Below are positions 24,451-36,474 of a stretch of 64,000 nt of DNA, one piece after another. The notes under the pieces are model-generated. The model had not been told where the DNA came from, ran no database searches, and worked only from the letters and a program-made list of their open reading frames with translations. The first letter of the stretch is position 1. Every line of letters starts with the position of its first letter. The position numbers and the translations under genes are program-made. This DNA is from Thuidium tamariscinum (taxonomy: Eukaryota; Streptophyta; Bryopsida; Hypnales; Thuidiaceae): the NCBI GenBank assembly GCA_947034885.2, contig OX344752.2, positions 18,104,001-18,168,000 on the forward strand, read 5' to 3'.

Positions 24451-25327
24451 ATAACAATGATGTGAGTATATCCTCCACCTGTACAAAAGATATTTGTTAA
24501 CTCATGTGCACGAGTTATATTTTTCTTACTCCACCAATGCATAACCTTTAAACAAGTTTGATTGTATGAAGAAATTAAGAGAGTATAAAACCAACCCAAG
24601 ATGCACATCTGTATACAATAATATAGAATGATTTTCTCCCAACAAGCTAATTATATCAATCAAGCTAAAAACAGAGTGCTGGGCTGTGGCATATGTTACC
24701 TTGAAGTGGAAATAAATTCCATTTCTTCCACAGAACGAGAAACAAAACAAAACTCAACCTCTCTAGAAAGCTCTTTTGTGCCACAACTCCCAGCCACCTT
24801 GGTGAGTAGGTTTGATATATTTCGCAGACATACGCTTGATAACTCGCCAGCTACCTCTGTCGGGCTTCGCCTGGTCATCCAGAAAATACCCACCAAACAA
24901 CCAATGCTTAGTAAACTCAGAACTTGAATTGTTATTTATTCCTTCTACACGCTGCTGATTTAATTCTAATGTACTTTGTTTAATTCTGTTAATTGATTAC
25001 AGCAATGCTTGAACTCATATTGTTCTAGGGTTCTAATCAGGAGCAAGGACAATGCAATGAAGAAGAATAGAACAATCACCTCATCCACATACTTCGACCG
25101 TCGAAGTTGTGATCCTTTTGAATTGAAACACCCATAGCTCTCCTGCCAGAATCCACATGGGTATTTGCGAGATGAGCTGTGCCTTCTTTCCATACAATCA
25201 TGACTTACAAATATATTTATTTATTTATTTAATTATTTAATTTTTTCTCTCTGTATGTACTGTACAAGCATTGTAATCTTCGCACGGAGTTCAAATATAT
25301 TTGATGTTATTAGAAACAAGGGAGAAA
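24451..25327. other. Intergenic, nothing recognised
   Basis: Moderately AT-rich spacer downstream of the cyclophilin gene. It includes a TTTA/ATTTA-rich low-complexity patch at 25205-25245. Open frames at 24628-24927 (plus) and 24966-25193 (minus) show no domain and are not supported. Confidence 0.4.
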
Positions 25328-27096
25328 TTAATTAATGTGTTGCTGATGTCTTACAGCATGTGGACGCCATTCGTAATGCCGAGGTCTTTCTACCACCAGC
25401 GTTCGGGTCAAGAAGACGTGGTCTAATGGCCTGCCACAGTACGAACCATAAACTTGAATTCCTGTTTTGGGGGGTCAAAATGTGGCACCCTTACTTGGCT
25501 CACGAATCTTGATTGCACAACCACTGTGGTCAAATTCACGGGAACAAAAGTAAAATAAGCAGTGTCATTCAGAAAGTTTCTACCGATAATTGTTACCGGT
25601 CGTGTTTGTTTACTGGAAGCTTGTTCATTTTCTTCAGGACATCCATGCCCTTCACCACTTGAGCAAAAATGACGTTCTTCCCTGAAACAGCGCCCAGGAT
25701 GTTAGCCGCTAAAGGACCAAGGATTCATGGTGGTAAAACGACCAATTCCATTGATCATTTAGTGAAAACTACAATTCAGATTGGACCAAATCTCATTACA
25801 CCAGAATCAATGAAGAACATGGCATGTGCTGGTAAAAAAGAAATAAAATCGGAGTAATGACAGTCCCCCAGATGACCTTCTTAAAAACGTTTCAAAAAAC
25901 TTAATGCCTAATTTGGGCTTCTTGTTTCTTTCGTGGTAAACACACTAATAAATGCTTGGAGACGACCGACATAGATGACATAAAACTGGAAAAGTGATGG
26001 AGTGAGAAACTGAGACTACCATCAAGCCAACAGCAGGGACCAAGAGTGATGAAAAACTGGCTGCCGTTGGTGTTGGGGGAGCGTTTGTTGCACATGGACA
26101 CCACGCCTGCCTTATCATGCTTCAGCGCGAAGGAGTATTCGTCGTCAAAACTTGGGCTGTCCTGCACTCCCAGCGCACCCCGCCATTAACCAGTCAAATC
26201 TCATAGGGTGCTTGACGTAATTGGGAGTATAAATCAATTCATATCTGAAACCCTAAACCCTACTTGCAGATAGCGTTCTGTCTCTTACCCATAGATCGAT
26301 TCCCCGCCTCGTCCTGTCGATGTTGGGTCACCACATTGTACCCACAAATCCTTATCCCCACATTCATTTACAAACCGCATCAGTTAAACTGCACAGTTCA
26401 TGATTCCATTCAAGGATTTGTACACAAAATCGATTCATATCAGTAAAATAAGAACACTGTATTGGTGCTGTTTTGAGTCCTGCGCACTCACCTTCTTGGC
26501 AACCCCTAAAACATCGAGGATTGGTTCTATCAGGGAATGTAAAACTCAGCTGGGATCGAATTTCTATCATCAGAATCAGTAAAGACAGTTGCATCTGTTG
26601 ATCCAAAAATAAGGAAAACTGGCCACAAGAAAGCCCCTGTATGAACTACTCAAAACTGCTAATAGAATATAAGATCAAGTTTGGGCATTTTGGTCCTTCA
26701 GGGTTAAATCAGTTGTGAGTACGTCTTCGAAGCAGACCAGCAGTTTGAAGCTAGGATCAGACCTTTTGAATCCGGTTGAACAGACATGGCTCGAAATAAC
26801 CATTCCGGCAATGCTCCAGGAAGTTGTGGCATGTCCTCGGAGATTCATCCATGTGCATCTGCACAAAGAAACTCAGCAAATTCCTAAAACCAGCACCAAA
26901 CACTAAACCCTAATATGCGTTGAAAGCCAGGAAACAAGGGAGAAGATGTGCAGAACACCTCGAGAGTAATGTCCCCAGCCGTGGTGTCTAAGATGACGAC
27001 TGGGAAAGGCTCCTCGTACTCCGGGTAGGGGTACAGCATCTGGCTGGTTTCGCCTCTTACCATCTCCTTGCATTTCACTTCGCTCTTTCGAGCCAT
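25328..27096 (-). CDS. Cyclophilin-type peptidyl-prolyl cis-trans isomerase
   Basis: Cyclophilins isomerise Xaa-Pro bonds. Exons on the minus strand: 27096-26959, 26858-26763, 26350-26289, 26161-26020, 25681-25597, 25430-25328, giving about 208 residues. Landmarks in order are an N-terminal extension of about 30 residues, [78 protein letters not shown] and a KHDRPLDHV tail. Against cyclophilin A, the catalytic Arg is kept (Arg75 in FNRIQ), as are Gln134, Phe136 and the ligand-binding Trp144. The usual His of FHR is Asn, the FMVQ-type segment is LWVQ, and the usual His of LDGKH is Asn149, so activity may be altered. The third and fourth exons are off by one nucleotide in phase with the obvious splice sites, so a tiny exon may have been missed or the gene may carry a lesion. 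The gene is transcribed away from the C1a-32 gene. Confidence 0.82.
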
Positions 27097-28021
27097 TTTT
27101 GGCTTCTACTTTGAACCTTTTGTAACAAGGTAGGTCACCTGGTGTAAATAATTATCTTCCTCGGGGAACTCGGTTTCATTGACAAGGTTCCTTCACTACA
27201 GGAAGACCAATGTGGCACGTAAGCAATTCAAACCGGAGTAGGTTGATTGATAAACATTCTGTTTCTTAAGTGATGTCATTCTATCAACAATGGCTTTAAA
27301 CCTCCGGGAAAGAAACATGAATATGACATGGATCCTCACATTACATATTGCGGCAGTCTTGTCTGTCTCTTTGGAACCCAAAAGGCAGAAATGAGAGGAC
27401 AGAACAATGAGGTGTAGCAGTGACCATTCAGAGACTAAGCTCACAAGAGAATGAAACCGGGATACGATTGCGTATAAGGTAGAGGAATGACTAGTATTAA
27501 AAAACCGTTAAGAACATCATTCATCTTATCTCGTATTCCAACAGCAACTCATCTATTCTTATTCTACTTGGTTTGCCTTGGATTATTAGCACATGGTGTA
27601 GGCAAGATTTGGCTAAATATGTATGACAACTACCATAGTCTTTGAATAGAAATGGGGTTATAATGTCAATTGTAGTGGTATACAACCTTTCACGCAAACG
27701 ATGGCATAAGAAGTTCATACTTAGTGATAAAAATTTGATCAAAAGAGAGTTTGGTTCTTGTTCCCAAAGTGATCTCTCCAGTGACAAACCAGAGTATACA
27801 CGATGTTTTATCACTTCTGGTGCGCATGGGCTTCAATCAATCGTCGACAAGACCTAGATCTGAATAGTGTGTGTTTGATGTGAAGGCCCTCGTCCTCACA
27901 ATTTGACACAAGAGAGGCGGACGCTTTCAATTTGCCTTTTGCTATGGCTGGGCTCTACCAAAGACTTTCGAGTTGTAAAATTTTCTTGATGAGCGGATTT
28001 TGAGCAAGAAATGAGGGTGTC
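27097..28021. promoter_or_regulatory. Divergent intergenic region between cyclophilin and C1a-32 genes
   Basis: About 925 bases separate the start codons of two genes pointing away from each other. It must contain both promoters unless one gene has a distant start. No TATA box, known element or repeat stands out. A 97-codon minus-strand frame (27521-27814) has no domain and is taken as chance. Confidence 0.45.
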
Positions 28022-29933
28022 ATGGCGGAAGAGCCGACAGAGGGCGCAGCCGTGGAGGGAGAGCCTGGCGAAGGCGAGGAGGAGAAGAAACTAGAATACT
28101 GCAAAGAGATATCGGAGGAGCAGTTGACGGCGTTTTACGAGAAAGCTGGCGACAATGAAGAAGCTGTCAAGTAAGCTATGTGCTCTTGCAGCTTATTCCA
28201 TCGTCTTGTTGCGCAAGATGAACACGAAATGCAACTAAATTTCAAGCTAAGTTTGTGCCCTAATGCAGGTATGTGGCACTGGACATTCTCAAATTGCCAA
28301 ATTTTACGTACGATGGCAACATTGGGATGATCCTTGACTACTTCATTGGCATTCTGATGTTGGCACTCTTCTCCTTGCTTCACTGCGCATGTCTTTCTGT
28401 CATGGTTGGGTTACATTTCCAACCCTAAACATGTTTTGATTGTAGATTGCGTGAAGCCCTTGCTGTGTAGATCGTATCTCACTGATAATGATATCATTGT
28501 TGTCCATACTGTGGTTTCCAATCAGTAAAAAGTAATGTGTTTTCAGTGCTGTTGTTTTGATGAGTACCTTTACTCTGCTACATCTACTTGACAAGGTTTG
28601 CGCAAGAGGAGCACATGAGTCCGCCGCATACACTGCTCATGTACCAGTTGGGCATGGAAACACTTGAGAGCATAAAATGTGAGGCTTACAGAGCTCTACT
28701 TTTGCCCAAGAATCATGTATCTCTACATTCACAAATTCGAACTCTGATTGCTACGTCACAATTGCTTAGCTTATTCTTGAGAGAGTTTTCAATGAATTTA
28801 GATTGTCCCTGGAGCTTTAGACAGCATCGTAAAGAGAGTCTTCCTCATGATTCGTGGAGAGATCTCTGTACGGTACGCAGTGATTCTCTGTTCGAAGTTG
28901 ATGAAATAATCTACTTTTACTCAAAACCTTGTTTCTTGATCGTCGGTATCCTTCAGCTGTGCATGTACAGAGTAACGCATATTGTGGCTTCAAGAAGCAA
29001 TGAGTATTAACCACTGCGATTTATCGAATTTTGTCTGGATGCATTTGCAGCTGGGTTTAGCATCAAGAAGACCGAAAAGAAATTCAAAAACCTGATTTTC
29101 AGGTGGAGTGTGAAGGTGAAGAACACCAATTATGTGACACAGCTCACAACAATTGAGTTGCAGAAGATTGTTCCTTTCTTCATGACCACGTACGCAGTGA
29201 ATCTTTCTCTAAGGATGTTGAGTTCTGATGACCGATAACAAGGAGTAAAATTAGGTCATGAATCTGGTCACGACCTACAGAAGGATAGGATGCTACACAG
29301 TCAAGCTTCCTAATTAATGTCTGTTAATTTTTTAGCTGCATTGTCCACTTGTCTTTGCTTGCAGAGTGTTTCAGCATTACAAACTTTTCTACCACTGCTT
29401 CAACCGAGAGTCTTTACACTGGAAATACTACGAAGAATTGTTCATCGAAGTCCCTGAGAACATACTGTCTCCACTGAAGGACTTCGACACTACGGAGGAA
29501 ATAGAGGAAGATAAGGTAATTAGATTTCAAACTTGCTTTAAATAGATGGTCTTGGAATTCATGCCATATACTTGGTGGGTACTTGAGCATTCTTTTATGG
29601 TTGATTTGGGGTTGGTTTTGGGAGCAGCAAGCGAGGGCTGAGTATGAGAAAGCTTTGGCCGAGTGGGAAGCTGAGAAACTGGCTGCGGAAGCGAAAGCTC
29701 AATGGTTACTGGAGAATCCTCTATTTCCTCCGGATCCTCGACGGGTCCCTGAAAATCTGGACGAGTACATTGACTTCTCTGTCCGGGACAAAGTGGAAGA
29801 AGTGTTTAATCTCATGCAAGAGCAGTATGGAGAACGCAGGACTGTCATCTGTGGCAGAGTTCAAACACTCAAGGAGAATGATCCAAACTCTGCGTACTTG
29901 AGAAGGCTGAAATCTTTTGGAATAAAACCATGA
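28022..29933 (+). CDS. Flagellar central-pair C1a complex protein (CLAMP / C1a-32 family)
   Basis: In motile cilia and flagella the C1a projection sits on the central-pair microtubules and helps set waveform; in plants such genes persist only where sperm swim. Exons 28022-28170, 28269-28358, 28596-28678, 29051-29189, 29365-29515 and 29628-29933 join in perfect phase to 305 codons. Residues 1-24 are acidic (Glu-rich). Residues about 45-200 form a helical CLAMP-type domain whose hallmark is VFQHYKLFYHCF (155-166), matching the TYFRHYKLYKY-type motif of animal CCDC189/CFAP119 and algal C1a-32. Residues 205-240 are a charged Ala/Glu/Lys helix, probably coiled coil. The tail ends LRRLKSFGIKP. The second intron uses an unusual GTTGGC donor. 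The 140-codon open frame at 28588-29010 is mostly intron. I am confident of the gene model and fairly confident of the family. Confidence 0.8.
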
Positions 29934-32495
29934 ATCCAAACTCTTGAATCCATCCTTGTGTTGCAATTTTGTAGGTGAACTTTGTTTTTTTCTGTGTCAT
30001 TTGTGTTAGTTTTGTGTAGCACTCCAGTTAACTCGGTGACTGAGCAATTGTTGATGAATAAGCAGATGTCTTGTTCAAGAGACATCACTAAAAAAATTGT
30101 ATTTTTGACGATGCCCATTTCGAATTCTTTGTGATGTTTGAGGCATCGGATTTGAGAGATCACTCATACGTGAGTCAGATTGAAGGTTGTTGAAATGTAC
30201 CTTCAATAATCAGGCAACCTAATTTCACTGTTTAGTGTAGAAATTATATGAATCTTTCACTGCCTTGTGCCTCTGGTGTAGAATATTGAACGAATGGATT
30301 CTTTTGGCTCCAAAATTTAGTTCCACTTCAAATGCTTTGGAAAACCTTCGCATTTGTACGTAACAGTTTTCTTGGGAAGGAATATCGCGCCTCATCTTTG
30401 TGGCGTGAGAATGCACATGCTTCCCAAACCCATATGTTTTCTTTGCTATAAATATAAATTTTCTTTTGGAAGCTAATAGTTAAAGCATTTTTTTTTCAAA
30501 AATGGATGACTTGAATCATTAAATAAAATATGAAGCTTTATCCCTCATGGATCAATTGTCATCTAGACTTCAAACGCCCACTTTTGAGCCTCTTCAATAT
30601 TATTAGTATTTTGTTTTTCAAGACAATAAACAAAAATGATTTGTTTCGAACAATGGATTTGCCTATGTGTCAATTGTTTATGTTTTGCTATGAAATAAAG
30701 CTTTGCTTGTGTCAAAAAAATAAATACATAAATCCTCACATACAGTGAAGAGAGATCCAATGAAGCACCCATTTAAAACCTCTAAATTAATTTGGGAGTT
30801 TGAACTTCTTGAAATATTTTCAATAAAATTTCCTTGAAAGACAAATGAAAATGGCTTATTGCCATCTAATCTAAGTTGTTATATGCTTTTGGAGGGCTTT
30901 GTGGAATTAGTTATGAATTTCTGAAGTTGAAATATAATGATGAGTACAAGCTTCCACCTCCTTAAATGTACACTATTTACACCTTTGCAAGAAAATTAGA
31001 AAATTTAAAGCATGTACAAGTAGTGTTAGAGGGTGCTTTTAGAGCCCCAATACTCTATGGACCTCCTACCTCATCTTATTTTTATACAAAGCTTCTACCA
31101 AGTTTGGTTCACATAAGTGACAAGAGGAAGTGTGAACAATGACCCCTCAGCTCCTCCCAAAGTACTTCCGCATCATCAAAGCATTATAAGGTGGGTACAC
31201 CGAAAAGCACCAAAAATTGGTACTATACTTAGTTACTGCTATTAGGTTGTTTAGATTTTAATATAGTCTTGTTGGCAAGTGAAAGTACATTCTAATGCAC
31301 CAAAGAATATAGCATTTGGATACAATATGCAAAAGTTATTAAGGGTTAAAGTTTGTTTCTAAAAGCACCATCTTCAGTCTATGTACATAACTGATTTTGG
31401 AAATGTACACAATATATAGATGACGCTTTAAAGTCAGCTGCTTTTTGGATGAACCCACTAAGGTGAATACTCCCCAAAGCACCACTTATTCTTATTGTGC
31501 CTAGTTCCTGTTATCACATTGTTTATATTTTTACATAGTCTTGTTGGTGAGTGAAAGCATGGTCCCCCACAACACAATGGGGTAGAGAGAATTGACCCAC
31601 TTATGGCCCCAATCAATAGCATATTGACTAAATTGCCCCCTATTTTGTGCCATATATTTCGGATTCTCTTCACGCCTCCTAGCTAATTGAGGGCCTCTGA
31701 TTCCATATATGAATTCAAACTTGCAAAAAATAAAGTTTGCAAAAAATAAAAAATTCCAGGGTTTGTCCCGGTGGGGCAATAAGGGGGTCAATTCACCCTG
31801 GCCATTCCAATGGACCAAGGAACAAAGGATTTGCATACCATATGCCAAAGTTATTAACAGTCAAAGTCTGTTTCTGAAAGCACCATCTACAATCTAGTTA
31901 CATGACTGATTTTGGAAATGTATGCAAGTTGTAGATGGTGCTTTAAGGTCAAGTGTCATTTTGACTGTACCTACCTTATATATGGTGTAAAGTCCATCAA
32001 ACTCATGACTTCCTCCAAACTTGTCAACAATCCTAATCCCTGCAAAATTATCCTCAACCACCACCGAAGTTTGGAGCCCCCCCCCCCAAGACAAGGCAAG
32101 TTCCGAAACTTCTCCATCTAGTCCACTGAACAAACGAGTAACATTGGTTTGGTGGCCTAGACGTTGAAAACTACGAGACAAGCCCTGGTGAGGCCTGAAC
32201 GCTTCACTGGACAAGGATGCTAATATTGCAGCAGCTGATGACCTCTGAAACTATTTCGTCCACTCACTCGTCTCGTCTGCACGGCGTCTCGGTCCTCCGA
32301 GTCAGTCTGTCCCCTTTCGTCCCAAGTCAATCAACTTCCCAAGAGTTTCCACAAACCCATGAAGCATGCGCACTGAGATTTTCAGGTGTAACTTACAAAG
32401 GAGGAGGACAAATTCACCACCACTGACGCCATTAGATATACAGCCACTCTTTCGTTTCCTTGAAGCACCTTAATTATAGTTTTATATATAAAATT
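29934..32495. other. Intergenic with small dispersed repeats
   Basis: Begins with the C1a-32 3' untranslated region. At 30211-30242 there is an isolated copy of the terminal motif CAACCTAATTTCAC...TTTAGTGTAG that also ends the hairpin element at 50508-52287. Around 31244-31440, 31509-31560 and 31830-31960 are diverged direct repeats (see the next entry). At 31690-31740 is a motif (GGGCCTCTGATT...TATGAATTCAAACTTGC) repeated at about 44998 and 45812. A run of eleven C lies at 32077-32087. No gene is recognised. Confidence 0.5.
31318..31960. repeat. Duplicated segment containing a short perfect hairpin
   Basis: The segment at about 31318-31440 (GGATACAATATGCAAAAG..., AAAAGCACCATCTTC...) is repeated with changes at about 31830-31960. 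In the second copy AAAGCACCATCTACAA (31877-31892) and TTGTAGATGGTGCTTT (31929-31944) are perfect 16-base inverted arms around a 36-base loop; the first copy has the same arms but imperfect. The pattern suggests two insertions, or a tandem duplication, of a small hairpin-ended repeat. Confidence 0.55.
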
Positions 32496-34778
32496 TAACC
32501 CCTAAATGCCTAAGCTGCATTTTTTGGCAACATAGCGATTTTGGGCAGCTCACTACAAATGAAGTTTTTATTTTTTTTCTTCGAAATTTTCACACAACAT
32601 GTGTAAGAGGAGTAGCTTCAAGACCCAACAATTTTCATAACTTTTGACTACATAGTTAAGAAGTTATGGCATGATATGTCATTTTGTTTGAAGTGAGGGC
32701 AGCCCGGGCAGCTGAAAAAACTTTTTTTTTTAAACTTTTTTTTTCAAAAGTGAAATTTCAAATTGATTCTTTATGTTTTTACAGACATGGGAAGCTTTGG
32801 ATCATTCCATTTGGATTCACGAGTCAAAAGTTATGAGGAATTTTAGTTTGCGGGTAGGAATGGAGTTCCAAAAGCTCTTGGCAAGGAGGGGTGCATAAGC
32901 TTGGTTTTGTGGCATTCCAACCTAGAGTATGAAAGTTATGTATTTTTTAGTTATTTTTGGTTTTTTAAAATTAAAAAATTGTTTTTACTTTTATTTTGGT
33001 CGCAATTTTGATACCATCAGAAAGCTCTCAAGGAAGAGGGGTACATGGACTTTGTTTTGTGGCATTTGGACCTACGGTGGGAAAGTTTTCATGCATTAAA
33101 AATTAGAAAATTACCTTTATTTTGGATTTGCGTGTGGCAATGGCACAAGGCACACTAGGTTGTACTTTAAGACAAGTTGTTTGTTTTGTTTGTTTCATTT
33201 GTTTGTTACATTGAGATTTCTCAAATCATGCATCCGGAAGTTGCGTACTTGGTATTGTCAAAAAGCTCTTAGCAAGGAGGGGTGCATAGCCTTGGTTTAG
33301 TAGCATTCCAACTCACAGTGAGAAAGTTATGAATGTTTTAGTTATTTTTGGTTTTTTAAAATTAGAAAATTACTTTTACTTATAATTTATTTGCAATCTT
33401 GGTACTGTTGAATAGCCCTTGGCAAGGAGGAATGCATGGACTTTGTTTTGTGGTGTTTGGATCTGTGGTGTGAAAGTTATTGAATTTCAAAGTTTTTATG
33501 GATTCAAAAATTAGAAAATTACTTCTATTTGATTTTGACTGTGGCAATGGCACAAGGCACACTAGTCTATACCTTAAAATGAGTTGTTTGTTTGGTTTTA
33601 TTTGTCACGTTGAGATTTCCCCAACCGTACATCTACTAGTCACGCTCTTAGTACCATTAGAAAGCTCTTGGCAAAGAAGGGTGCACGGGCTTTGTTCGTG
33701 GCATTCCAACCTAGTACAATGTCAAAGTTATTGAGCTTCAAAGTTTTTATGGACTAAAAAATTAGGAAATTATTTTTACTTTGATTTTAACTGTAGCAAC
33801 AATACAAGGCAAACTAGTCTATACGTTAAGACAGGTTGTTTGTTTTGTTTTGTTTTGTTTGTTTATCACATTGAAATCTTCTACATCATGTGTCCCCAAG
33901 TCATATGCTTGGTACTGTCGGAAAGCCCTCAACGAGGAAGGGTGCATACGCTTTGCATCATGGCATTTGGATTTACAAGGAATATCATCACGGCCCAATA
34001 ATTTTGATAACTTTTTATGAAATGGTTAAGAAGTTATTACATGATATATTGTTTCTTTCTCAAATCATGCAATGTGGGTGGATGAAAAAAAATTGAAATT
34101 CGTTTTCTATGCTAATATTTATGTGAAAAGCTTTTAATCATTCCATTTTGATTAATGAAATGAAAGTTATGAGGAGTTTTAGTTTGCGGGCATTTGTGGA
34201 TTCTCTACTCTTGAATAAACTTTGAAGTTCTCTATTTTAACTCAATTTTCAATATTTAAAAAATAAAATAAAAACATTGGATGTAGATTGTTTATTACAG
34301 CATTACAACTATTGGAATTGGCATTTTTGCAATTCAATCTATAGCTAAATTATCAACACTTTAGTATTTTGAATCATTCTCTCGTCCTTCCTAATTACTC
34401 TTTTTCTATATATGTTGTCTAACTCCAAATGATTGGAAATTTTTCAAGCATGTAGCTAACTTGCCTTGAAGAAAGAATCTAAAGAAGCTCTACCAATATG
34501 GACATTTTTTTATACAAATGTGAGCTTGTGAAGTGTAGTTATCTTGTTTCCTGCATGGCCAAAATAGTTTTTTTTACTATTCAAACGTTGATATCTTACA
34601 ATCCATTCAATGGAAATGTTTGAAATTTTTTCTACATCTTCTTTGAATTAGCTTACTAGAAGATTTTATGGTTGCCGGTGTCAAAAAATGTTTATTTTTA
34701 AAAGTTTGGTACGTCTTCAAGAGATGGCAATTTTCAAAAAGTTTTTGGTCAAAACACAGTCAATGACTTTAAGGGGTC
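32496..34778 (+). mobile_element. 2.3-kb family A element with internal modules
   Basis: The left end TAACCCCTAAATGCC and the right end ACTTTAAGGGGTCA correspond to the two ends of the 940-bp copy at 23511-24450 in inverted order, so both termini are present though the right one is worn. The left 400 and right 650 bases match the other family A copies. Between them, about 32860-33990, lie diverged tandem modules of about 215 and 430 bases. Each contains 'agctcttggcaaggaggg'-like, 'tttgttttgtggcatt'-like and 'aaaattagaaaattactttt' words, separated by TTGTTTGTTTTG-rich spacers. No protein-coding frame is seen. Expansion of the modules explains the length difference from the short copy. Confidence 0.6.
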
Positions 34779-34789
34779 ACTTGTTAATT

Positions 34790-35620
34790 TAAAGGAAGAT
34801 TAGTTTGCCCTATGTTGTTGCCATAGTCAAAATCAAATAGAAGTAATTTTTGAATTTTTGAATGCATAAAAACTTTGAAATTCAATAACTTTCTCACCGT
34901 AGGTCAAATTGCCATGAAACAAAGCCAGTGGCACCCTTCCTCGCTAAGAGCTTTCTGACAGTACCAAGATTGTGACCAAAATATAAAGAAAATTAATTTT
35001 CTAATTTTTTAGAACCAAAAATAACTAAAAAATCCACAACTTTCACACGGTAGGTTGAAACACCACAAAACAAAGCCCATGTAGCCCTCCTTGTTGAGGG
35101 CTTTCCAACAATACCAAGCACATAACTAAGGGATGCACATTTTGGGAGATCTCAACAATACAAACAAACAAAACAAAACAAAACAAACTACCTGTCTTAA
35201 GATATAGACTAGTGTGCCTTATGCTATTGCCACAATCATCAAATCTAATTTTTGAATGCATAAAAACTTTGAAATTCAATAACTCTCACACCATAGGTCG
35301 GAATGCCATGAAACCAACCCCAAGCACCCTCCTTGCCCAGGGCTTTCCAACAATACTAAGATTGCAACCAAAATATATGTAAAAGTAATTTTTTAATTTT
35401 TTAGAACCAAAATACCTCAAAAATCCATAACTTTCCCCACCGTAGGTCAGAACGTCATGAATCAAAGCCTATACATCCCTCCTCCTTAAGAGCTTTCCAA
35501 TGGTACCAAGCATGCAATCGGATGACACACAATCCGGAGATCTCAACGTCACAAACAAAACAAACAAACAAACAAAACAAACAAACAAACAAACAACTTG
35601 TCTTAAGGTATAGATTTTTA
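34790..35620 (-). repeat. Inverted copy of the family A internal modules
   Basis: This stretch is the reverse complement of the modules at about 33120-33990. It has the same words in reverse (TTCTAATTTTTTAGAACC, CAAAACAAAGCC, CCTTCCTCGCTAAGAGCTTTC, ACTTGTCTTAAGGTATAGA) and an (AAAC)n-rich spacer at 35555-35600. Together with the plus-strand modules it makes a very large imperfect palindrome centred near 34400. It may be a second, truncated element inserted next to the first in opposite orientation. Confidence 0.55.
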
Positions 35621-36374
35621 CCAGCACCAAGCTCCATCAGAACAATTATACATGATTCAAGACTTCAACGAGTTTCGGTTTGTGTTTTTTCTCAAGCTCC
35701 GGCTCAAGGTCCCTCACATACTGTAAGGTTATTATTAGTCTAATGACTAAAGCGTGTGAACCCGTTCTGGCCATTTCCCTGAAACTCAGTTGCTGAAATT
35801 AGTCCTTGATTTGTGGGAAAGCAGAACAACAATCATTTGTTTCAAGAGAGAAAGAAGGAAGCACTGAAGCAGATCATTTTAAAAGATGTGATAAATTCCT
35901 TCCAAAATTTTGGAGCATCGACAAAGTTGCGCTGCACCATCCAAAGCACCAACCTGGAAACAAGCGAGAGCGTGTGATTTTGTACGGAAACTCGAGACGT
36001 ACAATTTTCTTTTTCAGGTATTCTACTATTCTGTGAAGATTCTCTAAATATTCAGATCTCCAACTTAAGGTTGGACCACCCTTACCTAATCACTTAACCC
36101 TGAACTGCCGGTGATGCCATTTCGTGGCTTTTGCATGAACACAAGATCACGTGGAGAGCAGTGATCTTAGAACAGATTCAAGGTTTTTAGCCAAATGTTC
36201 ATTTTTGGAATTTTTTTTAAAAATTATATAAAGGGCATGAAAAAATGAAGTAGAAAATGAGCAAAATTTAGCTAGTTTTGGGATCATTGGTGGAGAGCGT
36301 TTTTCCATCCATTTTTGCCTTGTTGACCTTGCATGGAGGGTTATGAAAAGTACTCAATTGAATTTGTAGTCTTG
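35621..36374. other. Intergenic, nothing recognised
   Basis: About 750 bases, slightly more GC-rich than its surroundings (35620-36120). The 76-codon frame at 35806-36036 shows no domain. No gene can be supported. Confidence 0.4.
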
Positions 36375-36472
36375 CTACACTAAAAAGGATATTTAGTGTT
36401 GGGTTACATTTAGTGTAATTATCACCCTGCCCTACACAACAAAAAATCTCAAATTTGGAGGAATTAGTGTAG
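36375..36472. mobile_element. 98-bp miniature element with CTACACTAA ends
   Basis: Starts CTACACTAAAAAGG and ends GGAATTAGTGTAG; the outer nine bases are perfect inverted repeats and internal copies of TTTAGTGT also occur. The same terminal word appears at the outer ends of the hairpin element at 50508-52287 and singly at 30242. Its right end lies three bases from the TAACCCCTAAA start of a family A copy. Confidence 0.45.
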
Positions 36473-36474
36473 TG

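Noticed and set aside
26491-26525. Exon-like segment with a GTGAGT donor in the cyclophilin gene
   Set aside because: It seemed to encode part of the GDPTGTG region, but a better exon at 26350-26289 ([15 protein letters not shown]) fills that place.
28588-29010. 140-codon open frame inside the C1a-32 gene
   Set aside because: Only its first 83 bases belong to an exon; the rest runs into an intron beginning GTGAGG at 28679, and the exons around it close in phase without it.
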